Below the pieces are notes generated by a model, which made no database searches, had not been told where the DNA came from, and saw nothing but the letters and a program-made list of their open reading frames with translations. DNA of 64,000 nt from Pseudomonas nunensis (lineage in GTDB: Bacteria > Pseudomonadota > Gammaproteobacteria > Pseudomonadales > Pseudomonadaceae): contig NZ_CP101125.1 of NCBI RefSeq assembly GCF_024296925.1, positions 6,574,501 to 6,638,500 of the forward strand. The letters are read 5' to 3'. Positions 19,078 to 27,456 of this stretch are shown in pieces. Every line of letters begins with the position of its first letter. The first letter of the stretch is position 1. The translations under genes were made by a program, and so were the position numbers.

Positions 19078-20025
19078 ATGCCTGCCACTTTCGACCCCGA
19101 TCATTTGCGCGCCAGCCTGCGGCCATTGGCCGAGTGGCAGCCGTTGTCGACGGAGGGCCTGGCCTATCAAGCTTTTTATCGACTGGATTTCCCCGGCCGC
19201 ACGCTGCGCCATGGTCTGGGGCGTTTTCAGGTCGATGGTTATGAGGTGGTCAGCCAGGTCTGGTGGCCGGAGCGGGCGAAGGCAACGCTGTTTCTGTTTC
19301 ACGGTTTCTACGATCACACCGGGCTGTACCGGCATGTGATCGAGTGGGCGCTGGATCAGGATTTTGCCGTGATCGCCTGCGACTTGCCGGGGCATGGACT
19401 GTCCAGCGGCGAACGCGCGAGCATCAAGGATTTCGCCGAGTATCAGGACACCCTGCAAGGCTTGTTCGCTGAGGCGCAGTCGCTGGAGTTGCCGCAGCCG
19501 TGGCACTTGTGCGGGCAGAGCACCGGCGGGGCGATCGTGGTTGATCATGTGCTTAACCAAGGGGCGAGCAGCCCGGCTCAAGGTCAGATCATTTTGTTGT
19601 CGCCGCTGGTTCGACCTCGTGCCTGGGGTTGGTCGCAGCTGAGTTATTACCTGCTCAGGCCTTTCGTCAAAGGCATCGCCCGGCGCTTCAGCGAGAACTC
19701 CAATGACCCGGCGTTTTTGCCGTTCCTGCAGGCCGATCCGTTGCAGCCGCTGCGCTTGCCGACCGCGTGGGTGGGTGCGTTGGGGCGCTGGATCAAGCGG
19801 ATCGAGTCGGCGGCGCACAGTCCACGACGGCCACTGATCGTGCAAGGGCAGGCGGACATGACGGTGGATTGGGAACACAACCTTGAGGTGTTGAAAGCCA
19901 AGTTTGATCGGCCGCAGGTGTTGATGCTGCCGGAGGCGCGGCATCATTTGGCGAATGAGACTGAGGCGTTGCGGGAGGAGTATTTCGGGTTTTTGACGAA
20001 GCGGATCAAGGGCCGGAATCTTTAG
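19078..20025 (+). CDS. Alpha/beta hydrolase, monoacylglycerol-lipase/lysophospholipase-like
   Basis: The protein has 315 residues. It shows the oxyanion region FLFHGFYDHTGLYRHV, the CDLPGHGLSSGERA segment typical of the PldB/monoglyceride-lipase group, the nucleophile elbow GQSTGG with Ser at about residue 148, and a late acid/His pair (QADMTVDW, RHHLAN). It is probably a cytoplasmic esterase or lipase. The ATG at 19078 is used because the first recognisable domain follows directly; the frame is open further upstream without a ribosome site. Confidence 0.82.
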   Translation: MPATFDPDHLRASLRPLAEWQPLSTEGLAYQAFYRLDFPGRTLRHGLGRFQVDGYEVVSQVWWPERAKATLFLFHGFYDHTGLYRHVIEWALDQDFAVIACDLPGHGLSSGERASIKDFAEYQDTLQGLFAEAQSLELPQPWHLCGQSTGGAIVVDHVLNQGASSPAQGQIILLSPLVRPRAWGWSQLSYYLLRPFVKGIARRFSENSNDPAFLPFLQADPLQPLRLPTAWVGALGRWIKRIESAAHSPRRPLIVQGQADMTVDWEHNLEVLKAKFDRPQVLMLPEARHHLANETEALREEYFGFLTKRIKGRNL

Positions 20026-20041
20026 CGAACATTAGGGCCTC

Positions 20042-20109
20042 TTCGCGGGCAAGCCTCGCTCCTACATTTGGAATGCATACCGCTGTAGGAGCGAGGCTTG
20101 CCCGCGAAG
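20042..20109. repeat. REP pair, GTAGGAGCGAGGCTTGCCCGCG variant
   Basis: Two inverted copies of the GCGGGCAAGCCTCGCTCCTAC variant lie between convergent genes. The same variant recurs at 62115-62190. Confidence 0.88.
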
Positions 20110-20130
20110 GCGATTTAACAGGCACCGAAA

Positions 20131-20874
20131 TTACTGAAGGTTCGTCTGCCCCACCGCCAACCCCGCCCGAATCGCCGCCAGCGCTGCCTGGTAATACGCC
20201 TTGCCTTCCGCCGACTCGGCAAACGTGGCGAATTCTTCCAGTTCGGTATCCGACAAGTCGCGATACACGTAGAGCAGCGTGTTGTTGAGGTCGGCGCCGA
20301 TCTGATCCATCAGGCGCTGGCGCTGCCCATTCAACATCCCCGGTGCCTGACCGCCACCGAGCAAACCGGGGATCATCGAACTCAAGCTGTCCGCCGCGAC
20401 GCCGGCAATCGCCAGGGTCACTTCGGCGCCGGCCTCGCGGGCGGGCAATGCCTGGGCCAGGTGGCCGATGATCAGCAGGCGGGTGTCGCTGGCTTCAATC
20501 TTGGGCAAGCCCTTGGCATTTTTCGCCAGTTGATCGCGGCGGGTCGCCAGCAATTCGGCGGCGACGATTTTCTTGCCCAGCGGGGTCTGGAAGAACGCGA
20601 GAGCCGGTTTCGGGTCGGCGAGGGTCTTGCGCAGTTGTGCTTCGGCGCGCTGGTCCATGGCCTGGGGAGCGAAGCGCTGGTTGCTGTTGTTCACCAGTGC
20701 CTGAAACACGGCGGGCGGCAGGCTGTTCTGGTAGCGCTGCTGGGCGGCAGAGAGGGCGTCGTTGAAATGCGCGCGTTGATCTGGCCAACCGGCGACCTTG
20801 TACAACTGGTCGTGGCCGTCTGCCCAAGCGGGCAAAACACAGAACATCAACAGTGAAAAAAGCAAACGGCGCAT
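20131..20874 (-). CDS. Secreted DUF2059-domain protein
   Basis: The protein has 247 residues. A signal peptide (MRRLLFSLLMFCVLPAWA) precedes a helical domain with the pattern LRKTLADPKPALAFFQTPLGKKI and, later, LYVYRDLSDTELEEFATFAESAEGKAYYQA, typical of DUF2059. The function is unknown; these are periplasmic helical proteins. The ATG at 20874 has AGGAG 4 bp upstream and gives a proper signal peptide. Confidence 0.75.
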   Translation of the reverse strand: MRRLLFSLLMFCVLPAWADGHDQLYKVAGWPDQRAHFNDALSAAQQRYQNSLPPAVFQALVNNSNQRFAPQAMDQRAEAQLRKTLADPKPALAFFQTPLGKKIVAAELLATRRDQLAKNAKGLPKIEASDTRLLIIGHLAQALPAREAGAEVTLAIAGVAADSLSSMIPGLLGGGQAPGMLNGQRQRLMDQIGADLNNTLLYVYRDLSDTELEEFATFAESAEGKAYYQAALAAIRAGLAVGQTNLQ

Positions 20875-20982
20875 AGGGACTCCTGTCGGCAGGCGACTAT
20901 TCTCCGTGCGGTACAAGAACTTGTCGAGAATTCGTATCGGCCCGCTGCGCGGCTCTGTCGGATTTGTGGGCACAGGAATACT

Positions 20983-21615
20983 ATGCGCGCCATGCAAATA
21001 CCCTCTGATCACCCGCTGCTGTTACGTATCGTCGACGACTTGGCCGAACAGGGCTGGTCGCAGCAGAATATTTTCCTGCCTCTGGGTCTGACCCGGGAAC
21101 TGGCGGCTGAGTGCCGTAAACGTGCGGCCGAGGGTGAATTGGCCCCGGCGGCGGTGGGCCGTGGGCCGACATCAGAAATTCGCGAAGGCATTCGGGGTGA
21201 TCACATCCAGTGGCTCGAACCCGGCGAAACCGAGGCCTGTGACAGTTACCTGAGCTTGATGGACAGCCTGCGCGAGGCGATGAATCGCGGGTTGTTCCTC
21301 GGCCTGGAAGATTTCGAAAGCCATTTCGCCCTGTACCCGCCCGGCGCGTTCTACCTCAAGCATGTGGACCGTTTTCGCGACGATGACCGACGGATGGTTT
21401 CGGCCGTGATCTACCTCAATGACGGCTGGCTGCCCGAACACGGCGGCGAACTGCGCATGTACCTCAAGAACGGCGTCGAGCACAATGTGGTGCCTACCGG
21501 CGGTTGCCTGGTGGTGTTCCTGTCGGGCGAAGTGCCCCACGAAGTCCTGCCCGCCACCCGGGATCGCCTGTCGTTGACCGGCTGGTTCCGCCGTCGCGGT
21601 AACGAGCCGTTCTGA
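20983..21615 (+). CDS. 2-oxoglutarate/Fe(II)-dependent prolyl-4-hydroxylase-like oxygenase
   Basis: The protein has 210 residues. The iron ligands are visible as H127-x-D129 in FYLKHVDRFRDDDRR and H186 in GEVPHEVLPATRDRLSLTGWF, with the 2-oxoglutarate-binding Arg ten residues later. The C-terminal part matches prolyl 4-hydroxylase alpha-type oxygenases. An in-frame ATG at 20992 (residue 4) is an alternative start. The target is not known. The DUF523 gene starts 2 bp after its stop, so the two are co-transcribed. Confidence 0.84.
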   Translation: MRAMQIPSDHPLLLRIVDDLAEQGWSQQNIFLPLGLTRELAAECRKRAAEGELAPAAVGRGPTSEIREGIRGDHIQWLEPGETEACDSYLSLMDSLREAMNRGLFLGLEDFESHFALYPPGAFYLKHVDRFRDDDRRMVSAVIYLNDGWLPEHGGELRMYLKNGVEHNVVPTGGCLVVFLSGEVPHEVLPATRDRLSLTGWFRRRGNEPF

Positions 21616-21617
21616 TC

Positions 21618-22103
21618 ATGCACAAGATTCTGGTGAGCCGCTGCCTGCTGGGCCATCGCGTACGTTACGACGGCGGCGCGAGCGGGCCGTTTGATCTGCT
21701 GAACCAATGGATCGCCGAGGGGCGCGTGGTGCCTTTGTGCCCGGAAGTGGCGGGTGGCTTGCCGACGCCGAGGGCGGCGGCGGAGATTCCGGGCGGGCAG
21801 GGTGGAGGTGTGCTGGATGGCCAGGCGCCGGTGATCACTACCGAGGGCGAGGACGTCAGTGCGGCGTTTCTGTCGGGGGCTTATCAGGCGCTGGAATTGG
21901 TGCAGAAGCACGGCATCCGGATTGCGGTGTTGAAGGCCAACAGTCCGTCGTGCGGGAATTTACTGACTTATGACGGCAGCTTCAGCGGTGTGAAGGTCAG
22001 TGGCGAAGGCGTGACGGCAGCGTTGCTCAAGCGTCATGGGGTGAAAGTGTTCAGTGAGCTGGAATTGCCCGAAGCAGCTGCTGCATTGGCAACCCTAGAC
22101 TAA
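21618..22103 (+). CDS. DUF523 cysteine-containing protein
   Basis: The protein has 161 residues with the DUF523 marks SRCLLGHRVRYDG near the N-terminus, PEVAGGLPTPR, and the paired-cysteine motif KANSPSCGN near residue 115. The conserved cysteines suggest metal or sulfur chemistry, but no role is established that I can name. It sits in a two-gene unit with the hydroxylase. Confidence 0.82.
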   Translation: MHKILVSRCLLGHRVRYDGGASGPFDLLNQWIAEGRVVPLCPEVAGGLPTPRAAAEIPGGQGGGVLDGQAPVITTEGEDVSAAFLSGAYQALELVQKHGIRIAVLKANSPSCGNLLTYDGSFSGVKVSGEGVTAALLKRHGVKVFSELELPEAAAALATLD

Positions 22104-22122
22104 CGCCCCACCCAAATCCCCC

Positions 22123-22223
22123 GTAGGAGCTGTCGAGTGAAACGAGGCTGCGATCTTTTGATCTTGCTTTTAAAAAGATCAAGATCAAAAGATCGCAGCC
22201 TCGTTTCACTCGACAGCTCCTAC
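22123..22223. repeat. Perfect 43-bp inverted repeat
   Basis: The arms 22123-22165 and 22181-22223 are exact reverse complements over 43 bp, around a 15-base AT-rich loop. Each arm has GTAGGAGCTGTCGAG at the outside and GATCTTTTGATC near the loop. It lies between the convergent DUF523 and solute-binding-protein genes and would form a very stable RNA hairpin from either strand, probably ending both transcripts. Confidence 0.93.
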
Positions 22224-22245
22224 AGGGTTATTCATCAGCCTGAAA

Positions 22246-22830
22246 TCAGGGCTTGGGCTCCACACTCGTATCCGCCCCAAACCACTTCTGCGTCAACGCC
22301 TCCAATCGTCCATCCGCCTTGATCCGCTGCAACGCGTTGTCGAGGCTGGCGTGGAACGCCGGGTTGCCTTTCTGAAACGGAATCGCCAGGGTCACCGGCT
22401 GACTCTCCTTCGGCACCGCTTCCTTGAGCGACTGCACCAACAGCATCGACTGCGGCTCTTCTTTCTGCACGATCAATTGCGCGTCGGTGTGGCTGTAGGG
22501 CTCGCTGAAGTCGAAACGATCCTTCAGATCCGCGGTCATTGCTATGTGGTTGATCGCCACGTCGTACTTGCCGGTTTCAACGCCTGGCAGCAGATCGCTG
22601 GTGTCGGTGATGACGAAGTCGGCGCGCACATCCAGTTCGTTGGCCAGCAGTTGGCCCAGCTCGACTTCGAACCCGGTCAGTTTGCCGTCGTCCTTGAAAT
22701 TGAAGGGCGGTGTATTAGCCTCAAGAGCAATACGCAATTCGCCGCGGTCAAATACATCGTCAATCAATTCGGCATGAGCCAAAGGGCTCAAAAGGGGTAG
22801 CAGGCAGATCAGGCCAGGCAAAAAACGCAT
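22246..22830 (-). CDS. Short family-3 solute-binding protein
   Basis: The protein has 194 residues. A signal peptide ends near SPLAHA, then comes the family-3 opening (IDDVFDRGELRIALEANTPPFNF, TGFEVELGQLLANEL, GKYDVAINHIAMTADLKDRFDFSEPY). The usual ~250-residue domain is shortened: the second-lobe region with LKGKKVGV and the YPT-containing turn is missing, and the chain goes straight to VTLAIPFQKGNPAFHASLDNALQRIKADG. No transporter genes adjoin it. It may be an orphan amino-acid sensor or binding protein. The ATG at 22830 has AAGGAG 5 bp before it. Confidence 0.78.
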   Translation of the reverse strand: MRFLPGLICLLPLLSPLAHAELIDDVFDRGELRIALEANTPPFNFKDDGKLTGFEVELGQLLANELDVRADFVITDTSDLLPGVETGKYDVAINHIAMTADLKDRFDFSEPYSHTDAQLIVQKEEPQSMLLVQSLKEAVPKESQPVTLAIPFQKGNPAFHASLDNALQRIKADGRLEALTQKWFGADTSVEPKP

Positions 22831-22965
22831 GGTCACTCCTTTGAATTCATTATCGCGATGCTCTGGTTCAGGCTCGCTTTGCTATGGTTGTCGAGGTCCT
22901 TCGACAACGAATGGCCGTTAAGTTGTCTCGGCCACGCGGATTTTACGGAAAAACTGGAGAAGAGA

Positions 22966-23391
22966 ATGAAAACGTTTATGCCACGAGCAGCATTGGCTGG
23001 CCTGTTGATGGGTGTGTCGGTGCTGGCCAGCGCCGCGACTCCGGCGCCTAAAGGTGCGGAAGTGTTTATCGTATCTCCCGAAGACGGCGCCACCATCGAG
23101 CAAACCTCCATCGTCAAATTCGGCGTCAAGGATGTTTCGCTGGCACCGGCCGGTGATGTCACCAAGAACACGGGTCACCATCACTTGCTGATTGATGTCG
23201 ACAAACTGCCCGCCGCCGGCGCGCCGATTCCGCTGGACGCCAACCACATGCACTTCGGCAAGGCGCAGACCCAGGCCGAAATCAAACTGACCCCGGGCAA
23301 GCACACCTTGCAACTGGAGCTGGGTGACAGCGGCCACATGCCGTTCGATCCACCGATCGTTTCGAAGAAGATCACCGTCAACGTTAAATGA
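22966..23391 (+). CDS. Secreted DUF4399-domain protein
   Basis: The protein has 141 residues, with a signal peptide ending about SVLASAATP and a His-rich beta domain (GAEVFIVSPEDGATI, NTGHHHLLIDVD, ANHMHFGKAQTQAEIKLTPGKHTL, DSGHMPFDPPI). The histidine clusters suggest metal binding, but no function is established. GGAGAAGAGA precedes the ATG at 22966. A bidirectional terminator follows. Confidence 0.8.
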   Translation: MKTFMPRAALAGLLMGVSVLASAATPAPKGAEVFIVSPEDGATIEQTSIVKFGVKDVSLAPAGDVTKNTGHHHLLIDVDKLPAAGAPIPLDANHMHFGKAQTQAEIKLTPGKHTLQLELGDSGHMPFDPPIVSKKITVNVK

Positions 23392-23406
23392 CAGTGTAGT
23401 GCCCAT

Positions 23407-23437
23407 GAAAAAGGAGACCCGAAGGTCTCCTTTTTTT
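23407..23437. terminator. Bidirectional terminator between DUF4399 gene and serA
   Basis: The stem AAAGGAGACC / GGTCTCCTTT has loop CGAA and is followed by T on the plus strand and, through the leading A-run, on the minus strand. It serves both convergent genes. Confidence 0.88.
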
Positions 23438-23453
23438 GTCGCTCAAATCGCTA

Positions 23454-24683
23454 TCAGAACAGCACGCGGCAACGAATGGTGCCGTTGATGTGCTGCAGTT
23501 TCTCTTGGGCGATTTCCGAGTAGTCGGCATCGACGTCGATAACCACGTAGCCGACTTTCTCGTTGGTCTGCAGGAACTGACCGGAGATGTTGATCCCGTT
23601 TTCGGCGAAGACCTTGTTGATCTCGCTCATCACACCCGGGATGTTCTCGTGGATGTGCAGCAGACGGTGCTTGCCAGGGTGAGCCGGCAGGGCCACTTCC
23701 GGGAAGTTCACCGACGATACGGACGTACCGTTGTCGCTGTACTTGACCAGTTTTTCTGCCACTTCCAGACCGATGTTGGCTTGCGCTTCAGCGGTGGAAC
23801 CACCGATGTGCGGGGTCAGGATCACGTTGTCCAGGCCACGCAGCGGGCTTTCGAACTCTTCGTCGTTGGAGCGTGGCTCCACCGGGAACACGTCGATTGC
23901 GGCGCCGATCAGGTGCTTGTCCTTGATCGCGTCAGCCAGGGCTTGCAGCTCAACCACGGTGCCGCGAGCGGCGTTGATCAGAATGCCGCCCTTCTTGATG
24001 GCGCGGATTTCCTTCTCGCCGATCATCCACTGGGTGGCGGCGGTTTCCGGAACGTGCAGGGTGACGATGTCAGACATGCCCAGCAGGTCGGTCAGGCTGC
24101 CGACCTGAGTCGCGTTGCCCAATGGCAGCTTGGTCACGGTGTCGTAGAAATACACCTGCATGCCCAGGCCTTCCGCCAGGACCGACAGCTGCGTACCGAT
24201 CGAGCCGTAACCGACGATGCCGAGCTTCTTGCCACGGATTTCGAAGGAGTTGGCCGCGCTCTTGATCCAGCCGCCACGGTGGCAGGAAGCGTTCTTCTCA
24301 GGGATGCCGCGCAGCAACAGGATCGCTTCGGCCAGCACCAGCTCAGCCACGGAGCGAGTGTTGGAGTACGGCGCGTTGAACACCGCGATACCGCGTTCGC
24401 GGGCAGCGTTCAGGTCAACCTGGTTGGTGCCGATGCAGAAACACCCTACAGCCACGAGCTTCTTCGCGTGATCGAAGATCTCTTCGGTCAGTTGAGTGCG
24501 GGAGCGAATGCCGATGAAGTGCGCATCAGCGATCTTTTCCTTCAGCTGGGCTTCCGGCAGAGAACCCGTGAGGTACTCAATGCTGGTGTAGCCCGCCGAC
24601 TTGAGAACGTCGACAGCCGATTGGTGGACGCCTTCGAGAAGAAGGAACTTGATCTTGCTCTTATCGAGAGAAGTCTTGCTCAT
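23454..24683 (-). CDS. serA: D-3-phosphoglycerate dehydrogenase
   Basis: The enzyme has 409 residues. The NAD-binding Rossmann motif is GIVGYGSIGTQLSVLAEGLG, the catalytic Arg lies in LINAARGTVV, and the catalytic His in ILTPHIGGSTAEAQ. A C-terminal ACT domain for serine feedback starts near residue 335 (HRLLHIHENIPGVMSEINKV). It oxidises 3-phosphoglycerate at the start of serine synthesis; homologs can also reduce 2-oxoglutarate to D-2-hydroxyglutarate. It is divergent from the flavoprotein expected to remove that product. Confidence 0.95.
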   Translation of the reverse strand: MSKTSLDKSKIKFLLLEGVHQSAVDVLKSAGYTSIEYLTGSLPEAQLKEKIADAHFIGIRSRTQLTEEIFDHAKKLVAVGCFCIGTNQVDLNAARERGIAVFNAPYSNTRSVAELVLAEAILLLRGIPEKNASCHRGGWIKSAANSFEIRGKKLGIVGYGSIGTQLSVLAEGLGMQVYFYDTVTKLPLGNATQVGSLTDLLGMSDIVTLHVPETAATQWMIGEKEIRAIKKGGILINAARGTVVELQALADAIKDKHLIGAAIDVFPVEPRSNDEEFESPLRGLDNVILTPHIGGSTAEAQANIGLEVAEKLVKYSDNGTSVSSVNFPEVALPAHPGKHRLLHIHENIPGVMSEINKVFAENGINISGQFLQTNEKVGYVVIDVDADYSEIAQEKLQHINGTIRCRVLF

Positions 24684-24887
24684 CTGCGTAAACCTGTATC
24701 CCGGAGAAAAATGGCAGGAAATAGCCAGCAGACGCTGACCCGGACGGCAAGAAAGCCGTCACCGCAGAATAGCCTTTGGGCACTACTCTGCGGGGTCGGT
24801 ATGCTAGCATACGCACCCCGCTAAACACTCATTCCTGCGACGTGAAGCGTTCTCAGGATGACCATGAATTGTTCGAGAGTTCTGTCG

Positions 24888-26282
24888 ATGACCAATCCTG
24901 CCCTGATTGAAGAGCTGAAGACCCTGGTTGAGCCTGGCAAGGTCCTGACCGATGCCGACTCCCTGAATGCTTACGGTAAGGATTGGACCAAGCATTTCGC
25001 CCCGGCCCCTACGGCCATCGTGTTTCCCAAGACCACCGAGCAAGTCCAGGCCATCGTGCGCTGGGCCAACGCGCACAAGGTTGCGCTGGTGCCGTCCGGC
25101 GGTCGTACCGGGCTGTCCGCCGCTGCGGTGGCCGCGAATGGCGAAGTGGTCGTGTCGTTCGACTACATGAACCAGATTCTCGATGTGAACCTCACCGATC
25201 GCACCGCTGTTTGTCAGCCAGGCGTGGTCACCGAGCATTTGCAGAACGTCGCTGAAGAGAAAGGCCTGTACTACCCGGTGGACTTCGCTTCCGCCGGTTC
25301 GAGCCAGATTGGCGGCAATATCGGCACCAATGCCGGCGGGATCAAGGTGATTCGCTACGGCATGACCCGCAACTGGGTGGCCGGCATGAAAGTCGTCACC
25401 GGCAAGGGCGATGTGATGGAACTGAACCGCGACCTGATCAAGAACGCCACCGGCTACGACCTGCGTCAGCTGTTCATCGGCGCTGAAGGCACCCTCGGTT
25501 TTGTCGTCGAAGCCACCATGCGCCTCGACCGTGCGCCGAAAAACCTCACCGCCATGGTCCTCGGTACCACCGATTTCGACTCGATCATGCCGGTATTGCA
25601 CGCGTTCCAAAGCAAACTCGACTTGACCGCGTTCGAATTTTTCTCCGACAAAGCCCTGGCCAAAGTCATGGGCCGCGGCGATGTACCGGCGCCGTTCGAA
25701 ACCGATTGCCCGTTCTACGCTCTGCTGGAATTCGAAGCGACCACTGAAGAAGTGGCCAACCACGCCCTGGAAACTTTCGAGCACTGCGTTGAGCAGGGCT
25801 GGGTGCTGGACGGTGTGATGAGCCAGAGCGAAACCCAGCTGCAGAATCTGTGGAAGCTGCGCGAGTACATCTCCGAAACCATCTCCCACTGGACGCCGTA
25901 CAAGAACGACATTTCGGTCACCGTATCGAAAGTCCCGGCGTTCCTGAAGGAAATCGACGCGATCGTCGGCGAACACTACCCGGACTTCGAAATCGTCTGG
26001 TTCGGCCACATCGGCGACGGCAACCTGCACTTGAACATCCTCAAGCCGGAAAACCTGAGCAAGGATGAGTTCTTTGCCAAGTGCGCTACGGTGAACAAAT
26101 GGGTGTTCGAAACCGTCGAGAAGTACAACGGTTCGATTTCCGCCGAACACGGCGTGGGCATGACCAAGCGTGACTACTTGACCTACAGCCGCTCGCCGGT
26201 TGAGATCGAGTACATGAAAGCCGTCAAGGCAGTGTTCGACCCGAATGGCATCATGAACCCGGGCAAAATCTTCGCGGTGTGA
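24888..26282 (+). CDS. FAD-linked D-2-hydroxyglutarate-dehydrogenase-like oxidoreductase
   Basis: The protein has 464 residues of the GlcD/D2HGDH class. The FAD-binding PCMH domain has LVPSGGRTGLSAAAVA and GGNIGTNAGGIKVIRYG, and the C-terminal domain has the metal-linked motif FGHIGDGNLHLNIL and SAEHGVGMTKRDYL. The divergent serA gene supports the D-2-hydroxyglutarate assignment, since the two enzymes form a cycle in Pseudomonas. D-lactate or glycolate oxidation is the alternative. The start at 24888 is chosen by alignment with the family; the in-frame ATG at 24858 is possible. Confidence 0.83.
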   Translation: MTNPALIEELKTLVEPGKVLTDADSLNAYGKDWTKHFAPAPTAIVFPKTTEQVQAIVRWANAHKVALVPSGGRTGLSAAAVAANGEVVVSFDYMNQILDVNLTDRTAVCQPGVVTEHLQNVAEEKGLYYPVDFASAGSSQIGGNIGTNAGGIKVIRYGMTRNWVAGMKVVTGKGDVMELNRDLIKNATGYDLRQLFIGAEGTLGFVVEATMRLDRAPKNLTAMVLGTTDFDSIMPVLHAFQSKLDLTAFEFFSDKALAKVMGRGDVPAPFETDCPFYALLEFEATTEEVANHALETFEHCVEQGWVLDGVMSQSETQLQNLWKLREYISETISHWTPYKNDISVTVSKVPAFLKEIDAIVGEHYPDFEIVWFGHIGDGNLHLNILKPENLSKDEFFAKCATVNKWVFETVEKYNGSISAEHGVGMTKRDYLTYSRSPVEIEYMKAVKAVFDPNGIMNPGKIFAV

Positions 26283-26320
26283 GCCGCGAACTTCACGAAT
26301 TCACCAGGCAGGAGTCGGTA

Positions 26321-26998
26321 ATGAGCTATCAGCACCAGTATGTCGACGGTACGCGTATTCACTTCCCGCTCGGGAAAGTGGTGTGCATCGGCCGTAACTA
26401 TGCCGAGCACGCCAAGGAACTGGATAACCCGGTCCCTACCGAGCCGTTGTTGTTCATCAAACCGGGCAGTTGCGTGGTGCCGCTGGAAGGCGGTTTTGCC
26501 ATTCCGACCGAGCGCGGCGGCGTGCACTACGAAGCTGAAATCGCCGTGTTGATCGGCAAGCCGCTGTCGACCAAACCGAGCCGCGAAGAAGTGCTGGATG
26601 CGATCTCCGGTTTCGCCCCGGCCCTGGACCTGACCCTGCGGGACAAGCAGTCCGAGCTGAAAGCCAAGGGCCTGCCTTGGGAAATCGCCAAGTCGTTTGA
26701 TGGCGCGGCAGTGATTGCACCGTTCGTGGTAGGCAGCACTTTTGCCGACCTGACCGACATCGGCATCCGCCTGACCATCAACGGCGAAGTCCGCCAGGAT
26801 GGCAACAGCAAGGACATGCTCAACCCGATCGTGCCGATGATCCAGTACATGGCCGGCTGCTTCTCGCTGCAGGCCGGTGATGTGATCCTGACCGGCACAC
26901 CGGTGGGCGTTGGTCCGCTGAATGTCGGTGATGAGATCGTGCTGGAATTGCCGGGCGCCAGCAAGCTTCACCAGCAGCGTTCGCTGATTCACGCATAA
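26321..26998 (+). CDS. Fumarylacetoacetate-hydrolase-family protein
   Basis: The protein has 225 residues and the FAH-domain pattern: CIGRNYAEHAKEL, LFIKPGSCVVPLEG, the metal-binding EAEIAVLIGK pair of glutamates, then an Asp in ALDLTLRDKQ, and ILTGTPVGVGPL. Small cytoplasmic members include acylpyruvases and oxaloacetate decarboxylases or tautomerases. AGGAG lies 7 bp before the ATG at 26321. It begins 38 bp after the flavoprotein gene, so co-transcription is likely. Confidence 0.85.
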   Translation: MSYQHQYVDGTRIHFPLGKVVCIGRNYAEHAKELDNPVPTEPLLFIKPGSCVVPLEGGFAIPTERGGVHYEAEIAVLIGKPLSTKPSREEVLDAISGFAPALDLTLRDKQSELKAKGLPWEIAKSFDGAAVIAPFVVGSTFADLTDIGIRLTINGEVRQDGNSKDMLNPIVPMIQYMAGCFSLQAGDVILTGTPVGVGPLNVGDEIVLELPGASKLHQQRSLIHA

Positions 26999-27002
26999 CC
27001 CT

Positions 27003-27083
27003 CCTGTGGGAGCGGGCTTGCTCGCGAATACGGTGTGTCATTCAACGATGATGTTGACTGATCCACCGCATTCGCGAGCAAGC
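27003..27083. repeat. REP pair whose second copy is interrupted by an IS
   Basis: A complete REP lies at 27003-27028. The facing copy begins at 27070 (TTCGCGAGCAAG) and stops at 27083, where the IS begins. Its other half (CCCGCTCCCACATTGG) resumes at 28332 beyond the IS. Confidence 0.88.
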
Positions 27084-27153
27084 TGATCAGGCCTAATGAT
27101 TTTGGACACTTCAATCGGGCGTTATGATGGCGCCCAAATCTGAGGTGTTTGGT

Positions 27154-27456
27154 ATGCGTACTTCTTATTCAACTGAATTCAAACTCAAGGCTGTCGGCAT
27201 GGTGCTGGACGAGGGGATATCGGTTCCCGAGGTCTGTGCCAGTTTAGATATTGGCCCTACGGCCTTGCGTCGCTGGGTCGACCAGGTGCGTAAAGAACGC
27301 CAGGGTTCGACGCCGGTGGGAGCCAAAGCGATCACCGCTGACCAGCGAGAAATCCAGGAACTTAAAGCCTTGCTCAGGCAAAAAGACCGGGATATCGAAA
27401 TCCTAAAAAAGGCCAGTGCTCTCCTGCTGTTGGACGCCAAAGATCATTCTCACTGA
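27154..27456 (+). CDS. IS3-family transposase OrfA
   Basis: The protein has 100 residues: a helix-turn-helix (STEFKLKAVGMVLDEGISVPEVCASLDIGPTALRRW, about residues 5-42) and a leucine-rich coiled segment (IQELKALLRQKDRDIEILKKASALLL). The ATG at 27154 is preferred to 27124 because GAGGTG lies 6 bp upstream. The slippery heptamer A AAA AAG at 27405-27411 is in the zero frame, so a -1 shift would make an OrfAB fusion. Confidence 0.9.
   Translation: MRTSYSTEFKLKAVGMVLDEGISVPEVCASLDIGPTALRRWVDQVRKERQGSTPVGAKAITADQREIQELKALLRQKDRDIEILKKASALLLLDAKDHSH

Noticed and set aside
24804..26150. 448-codon minus-strand frame opposite the D2HGDH-like gene
   Set aside because: Antisense shadow; the plus strand encodes a clear flavoprotein.
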